In this document: positions 55,740 through 64,000 of the stretch, piece after piece
Layout of the letters: the number at the start of each line of letters is the position of its first letter
Numbering within the stretch: position 1 is the first letter of the stretch
NCBI GenBank assembly: GCA_964007475.1
Contig: OZ023273.1
Span: 73,757,842 to 73,821,841, forward strand
DNA length: 64,000 nucleotides
Source of the DNA: Hybos culiciformis
Taxonomy: Eukaryota > Arthropoda > Insecta > Diptera > Hybotidae
Direction: 5' to 3'
Made by a program: the position numbers and the translations under genes
Notes under the pieces: model-generated
Told to the model about the DNA's origin: nothing
The model's database searches: none
What the model saw: the letters and a program-made list of their open reading frames with translations, nothing else

Positions 55740-56621
55740 ATAGAATCAAATTTTAAAAAGAGAAACATTCTAGAAATGATATATATCCAATTAAACGACT
55801 TAATTAACTTTAGAACAGATACACAAAGACTTAATAACAGTTATAATGACATTATCCATAGATACAAAAATATGATCATGAAATAATATAAAAATATTTT
55901 TTAAGAATAAGACATACAATAGGAACAATTTTGAGTTTTTAATAGTATACCAATATTTATATATTTATATATATAATAAAAAAAATCTATACATTTTGAT
56001 AATGTTGATTTTCTCAATTATTAATATAATGTTTATTTAGAATAAAAAGGAGAGAGTTTTGCAATGATTTTATCAAATTTTTTTTTTATTAAAGAAATTT
56101 TAAGAAAAGTTCGTTGTACTTTATAAATATATATTTTTTTTTTTCTTTTTGTATTTTTATATTAATGATCCATAAATACTCTCACTTTTTCTTTTTTCTC
56201 ATTATCATATAGTAATATTATATTAAAAAAGTAAAATAGTAATAAGCAGTAGTAATATTTTATATAACAGTGTAAGGTTGTTCTTCAAATTATTTGTGTA
56301 TTTTAAATTTTTTAAATTTGTCAGTTAATATTTTAATTATTTTATATATTTATTTTTTAATGTCTATGTCAAGTAATGTGCAGTTTTCATTTTAAATTTT
56401 TAGACGAACTATCTTAAGATAATCAAGGTATGATATTAGTTGTAGATTAAGTTTAAGATTATAATTCTGAGTTTTTTAAAATCAAATATTTCTTTATATA
56501 TTATGTAGCCCTGAAGAAGTTTCAAAATAAGAAACGAAATATATTGGCAGTAGATTATAAAAAAAGATAAACAATTCGTTTTATTTTTATCCTCATCCTC
56601 AAAAAAACAATTAAAAATATA
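55740..56621 (+). mobile_element. P2: 3' fragment of a Penelope-like element, inverted relative to P1
   Basis: Near-perfect inverse of 53456-54354. It includes the end of the endonuclease frame (55770-55881, RNILEMIYIQLND) and the whole 3' noncoding part. It starts abruptly at agaatcaaatttt, as expected from 5' truncation. P1 and P2 are tail-outward, with ~80 bp between their truncated 5' ends. Confidence 0.82.
56508..56548 (+). ncRNA. Candidate minimal hammerhead ribozyme in P2
   Basis: Same 41 nt as in P1 but on the plus strand: GCC 56508-56510, CTGAAGA 56511-56517, stem II 56519-56535, GAAA 56536-56539, cleavage expected after 56545, GGC 56546-56548. Identity of the core and both stems in the two copies fits either constraint or recent common origin. 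Confidence 0.68.
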
Positions 56622-56636
56622 TTTAAATTAAAATTT

Positions 56637-57106
56637 TTAAACAAAAATTGCACAAGTGGTTGATTTTTCTTCAGCAAAATTGGCATTGGAATCGCCAGCC
56701 AAAATAACCGGAAGTAAATGTGAATTTATTTCACAAAATGCCGCCGCCGCCCCGCCCCCTACCGATTTTTGAAAAATTAATTTCTCGTCAAAGTTCGTTT
56801 GAAAAACGTTTGAAGTAAAGTATGAAAATTTTGAAGGGCCATAACTCGGAAATGGGGCTTTTCCCGCAAAAACCGTCCCGGATTTAACATTGTAGGAACC
56901 GCCTCTACCGCCTACCCAAAAATATGGTAAATCGGGCACCAAAATAATTTTTCCACAAAAATGTATCAGAACTTTGGGGGGCCCTTTTTCAGAAACGGGA
57001 CCTTTTCCCCAAGAACTGATTTCAGTTTTGGGAGTTTGGGTACCGCCTCTACCCCTCCTCCAAGTTTCAACCCATTCTGAGTGGTTCAAGGAAACGGCAG
57101 TATCGC
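56637..57106. repeat. Half copy of the F1 inverted-repeat arm
   Basis: 56750-57106 matches one arm of F1 (30105-30485), including GAAGGGCCATAACTC, the CGGGCAC words and the end AAGGAAACGGCAGTATCGCC. Only one arm is present, so this copy is not a foldback. The 150-codon minus frame across it is a by-product. Confidence 0.78.
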
Positions 57107-58456
57107 CTTTTTTATTTTTTTTGCTTTTTTTTTTCCCAGCGCATTTTTAATTTTGAATTTGTTTTTGATTTTTTTTCCGTTTGATTTTTTCTTCCACATC
57201 CTTTTTTTTTCATTTCACTCCCCATGTAATAACCACCGTAAAGAAGCTTCGCTTCAAAAAGTTAATTTGTATTTAGAATTTAGAATTGCTAACTAGGCAT
57301 ATTTTATCATTAAAATAAATATTATATGCACTGTTTAGAATTAAAATTAAAAACAAATTTTAAACTTCACGGTAACACAGGTTTTTAAAAAAATCAAGAA
57401 ATTTTAATCTTTCAGCAGCTCTCCCATTACATATAAAAAAAAAGAAGAAAATTTTGATATAATGAAAATTTAGAAATAATTATATGTATGTAAATGATGA
57501 TTGCATTCACTTCTCATATATTCTTAATAACAAGTTGTGACGTCAAATATAAATTATTAAAAATGAAGTAGCATAAAAAAATATAAAAAAAAAGAAACAT
57601 TAATGTGGGTTCATGTACTCTTATCAAAGAAAAAAAAAACCAATTTTGGTAAAAGTAATATTCGTTGTTTCTCTTTAAAATCTCTCATCCATACATAGAA
57701 AACTAAATAAATTGTCCTTTTATTGCTCCGGGAAATTTTTCTTTTTGTTAATGAGAAACTCTATCTTCTTGTAGATAAAAAAGATACAAATGATAAATTT
57801 TGTGGAACGAAATGAATGAATATTTCAAAGCAATTATATCTGATTTCGCTCACCTTTTGTCGCTTAGACGTTTTTCCGTGCTTTACAACGAAAACTTGAA
57901 TAAATAAATTTAAGTATAATAACGATTTTTGTTTAAGATAATTATGTCAATTAAGCAAAACTAAATTACCGGTAATAATTTAAATTACTTATTGTGATCT
58001 AAATGTGATATTTTAGTAGTGTCTATAAACGCTAAATTAAGTTTTTTTTTTGTCTGTTCTCCGTTAAAAATGAAGAAATGTATCATATACGTTTTTATTA
58101 AATGTCTTTCACTGAAATACTTGTGAACTAAGGTTTTTTAAATAATTTGTATATAAAACATATTTAAAATTTTTTAAATATTGGAATAGGATTAAATATC
58201 GATTGAATTAACTTAAAAAAATAATGTTTAGCCTGCGATTTTGACCAAGGTATCTTTAATAAATAAAAATGTTGAAAACGGACTTCCTATCCTACATCAA
58301 ATTTTTTTATTGATTTAAATTTGATATTTCTCACAGTATTGCTTTAAAAACCTTAGATGCAATTTCGTTTTCTATGACGAAATTAATAATAGTAATAACA
58401 AAAAGTTGATATTAACAAAAATTTTAGGAACATAATGATCTATTTTACATCACGAA
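57107..58456. other. Intergenic stretch with a G1 LTR-end match
   Basis: No gene. AAACTTCACGGTAACA (57363-57378) is identical to the last 16 bp of the G1 LTR; sequence upstream of it is only loosely similar. The rest is A/T-rich and unremarkable. Confidence 0.5.
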
Positions 58457-61310
58457 AGTATGTAGTATAAATTTTTTTAATGGGCATGTGGTCGGTATGT
58501 TGTATTTAGTAGTCTAGAATTTAGAACGTTAAATGGAATATTATATGCGTCAATACTAGGGCTTCTCAAACGGGATCCCGGGATCCCGTTTTCCCGGGAT
58601 CCCGGTGGTAAAATTGAATCCCGTAATCCCGGGATTTCAACCAAAAATCCCGGGATTTCCACTTAATTAAAAAATATAATAGTGATTGCACTAAATTTTA
58701 GGCTTAGGTTAATATCTAAGCTAGACAGAATTAATTAAGTGATTGCTGAATGCGGCGTATACTGTTAGTATAGCGCTAAGTACAATATATAGATTATTTT
58801 CTATACAATTACGGGGGACCTTCATTATTAGTGCTATGCTAACTTTTGATGTTTATATATCACATACTCGAAATTTCATTCACTGTTTCAGTATAAAGGT
58901 AAAATTAAAATATACAATTTTGGTATAGAAAAAACACAACCCATAAAAACAAAGTTTTTGATATAAATCCTTTATATGCGAGGCAATTGATATGAAGTTC
59001 ATATAAAGGTGTGTGTGTGTTTGTTGATGAGTATGTGATGCCAAAGTATATTGTTATGTGCAAAATTTTACCTCGATTGGATACCGGAAATTGGATCTAT
59101 TTTGACTTACTAAGTTTGGAGACCAGGATGTGAAGTTTATATAAAGGTGTGCGTGTAATGCTAAATGAAATTTAAGCTCGATTGGATACCGGGAAGTGGG
59201 TCAATTTTGACTTTCTAAGTTTGTGGAAACGAAGTGAAGTCGGTATAAAGAATTTAAAAAATAAATAAGTGCAGTTTAATATATATAGAATTAAAATTTA
59301 TTTAAAATAATCGAAGTTAGAGGATTAGAAAGCAAATTTCAAGTTGTTAACTAATTTTTTATAATGCAGTATTTTCCTTTTTTATTATGTAAAATATCAA
59401 CTTTGGTAACCCCATCATGTCAAGTTAAAGTGGATCGAAAGCATGGCATTATTTTATGAGATAATTTTTTGTTTAATTTGGGCTTATAAAAAAATTCCGG
59501 GATCCCGGGATCCCGGGAATATGAAAAATTTTGTCCCGGGATCCCGGGATTTGAAAATTGCGGGAAATGAGAAGCCCTAGTCAATACACATGCAATCATT
59601 TAGATGCATCTGCGTGAATAATGAAATCATTTAGATGCATCAGCGTAAATAATGAAATCGTTTAGATGTTGTCACAATACACCCAATCCTCTTTTTACAC
59701 GGTAGATTGGTTCCTGAGAATACCGTGTAAAAAAAAATCGTGTCAAAAAAGACCCACAGTAATAGAAAAAAATTAGATTGGTTCTACAACATCAAAAGGC
59801 CTACAAAAATTAATAATTTGGCAAAATAAGCAAAAATTTTGTTTTTCTATACATTCAGATTCATGTCTATTTTATTTTACATATTATAAATATTATTCAG
59901 TTTTTAAAACAAAAAAAATAGATTTTAAAAATAAAAAAAATACAAAATATTCACATATTCAAGGAATATAAGAATAACATTATAGAAATAAAAACAAAGT
60001 TTAAAAATAAAAAATATTCACATATTCAAGGAACATAAAAATGATATAAAAACAAAGAACCACAAATTAATTCCCAGAATTATTAATTTTTGCGCGTAAA
60101 TTTGGTCCGTGTAAAAAAAGAAAATCGTGTAAAAAAAGGATAAGTTTATTTTTGTCAACCGTGTTATTTCAAAATCGTGTAAAAAAAGACCGTGTAAAAT
60201 TTTGTATTTCAATACAGACAAATCCAACAAAAAATGAAAAAAAAAATGTGTATGTCAACTTTTGTTTTTGTTTTGCATTGTAAATGTATAGACTGCAACT
60301 ACCTTTCACATGCACATTAAAACAGTATATTGGATATGTTAACAAAATTTGTTATACAACTCGTTCTGTATTTACATAAAAACACATAGACACTTGTCAA
60401 TATATATCACTTGACCTTCGGTCTCGCGATATAAGTATTGACTCGTGTCAATGTGTTTTTGTGTATACAGAACTCGTAATTAATAACAAATTTAGTTAAC
60501 ATATACAATAATCTACTATTATTCTAATAAGGTACTAATTATAAAATAAGCATGAGTTTTTTAATTGTTTTCATAAAAAAATTGATTTACTACCAATATA
60601 AAATCTTGAAAAATAACATTATTTCTACATTATTTCTACATTACTGACATCTGGCATCTCTAGTTATTATTTCGATAGAGAAAACAAATTTTCGAACCTT
60701 TTGAGAAATAATTATTGGTAAATCAATATAATGGTTATACATAATTGAAAAAAGTTTTTGTAGTGATTAAAAAATCCGCAAGATGTCACTGACATTCATA
60801 AGGCTTTCACGATTGACCACATCTAAATAGAAATATAAAATATATATTTGATCAAATAAAATCATTTTTAATATAGAAATTAAATGAAGTACAAAATTAA
60901 AAATTAAGTTTGTGAAAAAACACATGATGTGTCATGAGACACCCGATAGAAGCGAAGCTTCTTACGCTTAAAAGTATAGTTTTTAAAATTTAAATAATAT
61001 ATTTACTATACATACTAAGTAGTCATCATATTCTATCATGGAAATAATTGTTTTGTGGTAGCTAAAATAAGAGACAAATGTTTGTGATTCTGTTTTGTTG
61101 ACATATCTGGAAAATTCACAATTTTTTTTATCCAATCTTTTTTGGTTTTAATACTCTAATTTACGCAATAGATTTAACACATTTTTTAACTACATATTTA
61201 TAGCTACATTTTTTTTAACACAAGTCCAAAGTATGTAATATAATATTAATAACTAGATAGTATCCCATTCTATTTTCAATATCAATAAATTTGGTTTTTG
61301 GGCTTCCGTT
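58457..61310. repeat. R2: second copy of the R repeat
   Basis: Colinear with R1. It is interrupted by H1b (58557-59579), lacks the 789-bp block, and has ~180 bp (60957-61139) not found in R1. The cgtgtaaaaaaag words, the long hairpin at about 60370-60472 and the TGTGTCATGAGACACCCGAT segment are retained. Confidence 0.75.
58557..59579. mobile_element. H1b: hAT-like nonautonomous element, copy 2
   Basis: Same termini as H1a, flanked by its own 8-bp duplication GTCAATAC (58549-58556 and 59580-59587). It has one extra subterminal GGGATCCC block on the left (58582-58600) and only a short GT run where H1a has about 18 GT units. Confidence 0.92.
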
Positions 61311-61367
61311 TGTAAAGGAATGAATTCAATGTTTACTTTATTTGTTTATTATTTAATTATTTTGTTA

Positions 61368-61912
61368 TGTAGTGGATCTTGGGTTGGACATCCTTGTTGT
61401 CCAAGACATCTATGGCCTATGAGATCCCTAATCTATAATGACCACAAGCATGTCATATAGATATCCTATAGTCGAGGCTTTTCAGCCAGTTTGTCTTAAT
61501 AAAGCGAGACGCGGTTTCGTTTTGGCTGAGGTCAGCCGGATACCTGTATTATTTAGCTCGGATAGCTATCTTACCTGTGTTGTAATAGCTCAGGGAAGCC
61601 GTTTATAATAAAGTGAGATTTGATTTTAATCTGATTTAATTTTCCAAATTCAATCTTATTTATACAAAATCTTATGTACTAAATTTCTTATATTCTATAT
61701 ATAAATATTATATACAATTTAGTTTATATAATTAATTCTCTTATGTAATATGAAATAGTTTACTATATCCTACTATGATTGGTTGCCCAATCAAATTAAT
61801 TATAATTTACAGTAATTCTTATTTTCTAATATAAATTTTTGGGTTCAGAAAATAATTAAAATTTTTATAAATTTAGTTTGATTTTATCGTTAGTGATAAC
61901 AATATCACTACA
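61368..61912 (-). repeat. G4 3' LTR
   Basis: 545 bp with inverted ends TGTAGTG/CACTACA. The partner LTR is outside the window, so the outer border rests on the end motif only. Confidence 0.75.
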
Positions 61913-61924
61913 TCCTTTCCCTTT
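61913..61924 (-). other. G4 polypurine tract
   Basis: AAAGGGAAAGGA on the minus strand, directly before the LTR. Confidence 0.75.
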
Positions 61925-61959
61925 GGGAGAAAAAAAAATGTTATAAATTTTTTGTGTTG

Positions 61960-62930
61960 ATTTTTGGTGATTAATATTAAATGTTTTACAAATGTTAATA
62001 AATAGTTCGTTTACAAATTCTGTTCCTAAATCAGTTTTGATATTTTTTATATTTCCATATCTTAATATGATATTTTCTGTTAAAATTTTTGCTATCTTTA
62101 GTTTCTATAGGAAATGCTTCTATGTATTTAGTTAATTCGCATTGAACCGTGAGTATATATCTATAATTGTTACAAATTTTTAAAGGGCCTACTGTATCGA
62201 CTTGTATGGTTTCGAAAGGTCTATTTGGAGTGTCCGTAATTTGTAATGGTTCTTTAATGTTTCTAACTTGTTTTGATTTAATACATTCGTTGCAATTTTT
62301 CACGTAATTTTTAATCATTTTATGCATGTTTTTCCATATATATTTTTGTCTAAGTTTTATTATCATTTTCCTAACACCGATGTGTCCACTTATATTGTTA
62401 CTATGATTGTCTTTTATTAATTGTTTTATTAAATTTTGATCTTTTATTTCGATAGAAGCTTTAAATAAAATTATTTTTAATTTATTTTTCGAATTATCTT
62501 TTTCTTGTAGTTGATTAAATATGTTTTTAAATTCTTGAATGTTAATGTGGTTAAATAAGGTATCATTATCATTTATCGCGACTGTGAAAATTTTATTTTG
62601 AGCCAATAGGAGTTTCATTTTATTTAAAATTGATTTTATATTAATTTTCTTTTTATTAAAATATATTTTATAATTATTATTAAATATTATTTTTGTTGTA
62701 CCAGTTGAAGTTTCTATGAAGTTTACTTTCGGAATTCTTTTTATATCGTTAATTGAGATACTGTGCCAAATGTGCAGATTTTTATTTATAGGGTTTTTAG
62801 CTTGTTCTAGTGACCTAGTTATATGTCTGGTTATCACGTTAATATCTTTTTCTGGTGTTATTGGGATCATAGATTTCAAAATGTCGGAGTTTAAATGTAT
62901 TCTTGATAAAGCGTCTGCGTTTGTATTCAT
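61960..62930 (-). pseudogene. pol: G4 integrase
   Basis: The frame 62930-62031 begins at NADALSRIH (end of RNase H) and includes the zinc domain HIGVRKMIIKLRQKYIWKN ... CNECIKSK and the first core Asp in IQVDTVGPLKICNN (~62190). A one-base shift near 62105 moves the second motif (TDLGTEFVNEL, ~62045-62015) to another frame. The third catalytic Glu and the C-terminal domain are absent: coding sequence stops near 61960 and the polypurine tract follows within ~40 bp, so the integrase end is deleted. Confidence 0.82.
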
Positions 62931-62934
62931 TTTT

Positions 62935-63251
62935 CCTTGTTTGTATACTATACAAAATCGTAGTCACTGAGGTCTAGTCTAATACGCGTCATTTTAGATG
63001 AAGGGTTTTTGTGCGTAAATAATCCTACTAAAGGTCTGTGATCTGTTACGACGATGAATTTTCTGCCATATACATAGGGTCTAAAAAAATTGATTGCCCA
63101 GTGAATAGAAAGCAATTCTTTTTCTATTATTGGTTTGTTTAGTTCTGCAGAGTTTAATGTTTTACTGGCATAGCTTATTGGTAAATCTTGACCAATTTCT
63201 CCTTGAGATAAGACTGCTTTCCGAAGGCGGATTGTGAAGCGTCTGTTGTGA
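62935..63251 (-). pseudogene. pol: G4 RNase H
   Basis: On the minus strand: TTDASQSAFG (63245-63215), a frameshift, then ISYASKTLNSAELN, EKELLSIHWAINFF, VVTDHRPLVGLF (~63020). A second frame change near 62960 leads into the integrase frame. All RNase H motifs except an undisturbed reading frame are present. Confidence 0.8.
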
Positions 63252-64000
63252 TTATAAAAGTTTGGAATAATCTGGATATTGTAAAATGGGGGGGTTAATT
63301 AATTTATTTTTTAAATTTAAAAATGCATTTGTACAATTTTCATTCCAATTAAATATTGATTTCTTTTTTGTTAGATCGTTTAAAGGTTTTGCTATGGCTG
63401 CAAAGTTTGGTATAAATTTTCTGTAATAATTGCAGAATGCTACAAAACGTTTTATTTCATCAGCATTTTGGGGTTGTGGATAATTTTTGACTGCAAAAAG
63501 TTTAGTTGGGTCTGTTTTTATGCCTTTATTAGTTATTAAATGGCCTAAATAAATTACTTCTTTCTGTAAGAAACTACATTTTTCTGGATTTAGCTTTAAA
63601 TTATATTTTCTTAATCGTTTAAATACTTTTATTAAATTTTCGTTGTGGTGTTTAATAGAACATCCAAATATTATTATATCATCAACATAAATAAATGATT
63701 CGGAATTTAAACCTGATAAGGCAATTGTTAACATTCGCTGAAAACTATTTGAAGAAATTTTTAAACCAAATGGGAGTCTTTTAAATTGAAAATGTCCATT
63801 ATTAGATGAAAATGCTGTACAAGGTCTTGAATTTTTTTCTAATTCGATTTGGTGAAAAGAACTGACCATATCTAATGTGGTAAAGTATTTTGCTCTTCCT
63901 AAATTATCTAGCACGTCTTCTAATTTGGTCAAAGGAAATTTGTCATTTTGATTTTTTTTGTTTAGTTGACGGAAATCTACTACTAGTCTCCATTTTTTGG
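63252..64000 (-). pseudogene. pol: G4 reverse transcriptase (partial)
   Basis: Frame 63932-63252 plus further RT sequence to the window edge (the minus strand at 63960-64000 reads the WRLVVDFRQL-type motif). It includes FTTLDMVSSFHQIEL, FKRLPFGLKISSNSFQRM, active site SFIYVDDIIIF (~63680) and the thumb RKFIPNFAAIAKPL. Protease and Gag are beyond the window. Confidence 0.87.

Larger units (their letters stand above)
61368..64000 (-). mobile_element. G4: 3' half of a minus-strand gypsy element, cut by the window edge
   Basis: The 3' LTR at 61368-61912 is TGTAGTG...CACTACA. A minus-strand polypurine tract AAAGGGAAAGGA (61913-61924) precedes it in element order. Then come integrase, RNase H and RT, continuing past 64000. 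Coding parts have frameshifts. The RT resembles the 17.6/297-type insect gypsy group, a tentative placement. Confidence 0.85.

Noticed and set aside
56637..57089. 150-codon minus frame with Gly/Pro-rich sequence
   Set aside because: It covers the F1-type repeat arm; the other arms have stops in this frame.

Overview
The window reads as a TE-saturated stretch of an AT-rich arthropod genome, most likely an insect. The evidence is spliced-gene remnants with GT-AG borders, a dense mix of Ty3/gypsy, BEL/Pao, Penelope-like and APE-type non-LTR retroelements, many short hAT-like elements with 8-bp target duplications, and long A/T homopolymers. I see no intact host gene, no rRNA or tRNA gene and nothing bacterial. 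Element labels below (G1, C1, M1 and so on) are local names.

Positions 395-36796 are one nested retrotransposon, G1. It is a minus-strand gypsy element with unusually long (about 3.2 kb) LTRs and a 4-bp target duplication (AAAC). Its left LTR was split by C1, a plus-strand CsRn1-like gypsy element (1243-9125), whose own 5' LTR took a 546-bp MITE, T1. The G1 interior was split by M1, a mag-like gypsy element (13500-21723) that itself carries a 5'-truncated non-LTR element, N1 (17222-19827). Other interior insertions are a hAT-like element H2 with a foldback inside it (23128-24755), a dispersed repeat D (24892-26682) holding hAT-like H3, and a long inverted-repeat element F1 (29109-30956). The right LTR was split by hAT-like H1a. 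Because G1 has two LTRs and C1 two LTRs, several insertions can be checked against an empty site inside this same window. Without insertions G1 would be roughly 14 kb.

Positions 36797-49000 hold the remains of a minus-strand multi-exon gene of an uncharacterised insect protein family (C2H2-like N terminus, 'SGKL..Y' region, 'ALDLAFK' C terminus). It is cut in an exon by BEL/Pao element B1 (38388-46873), whose 3' LTR is in turn split by MITE K1, which carries a 5S-rRNA/tRNA-like (pol III type) segment.

Positions 50684-61330 hold two copies (R1, R2) of a 2-2.5 kb repeat. Between them lies a pair of inverted Penelope-like elements, each with an identical candidate minimal hammerhead ribozyme, and a half copy of the F1 inverted repeat. 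R2 carries a second hAT-1 copy (H1b). The right edge (61368-64000) is the 3' half of another minus-strand gypsy element, G4, which runs off the window.

The most unusual signals are: a set of stem-loops with covarying stems around a fixed loop in the 3' region of C1; the hammerhead motifs in the Penelope-like elements; four repeats of a ~57-bp unit in the G1 leader between primer site and gag; and the nested architecture itself. All coding regions seen are retroelement-derived or decayed; nothing here looks like an expressed host operon or pathway.
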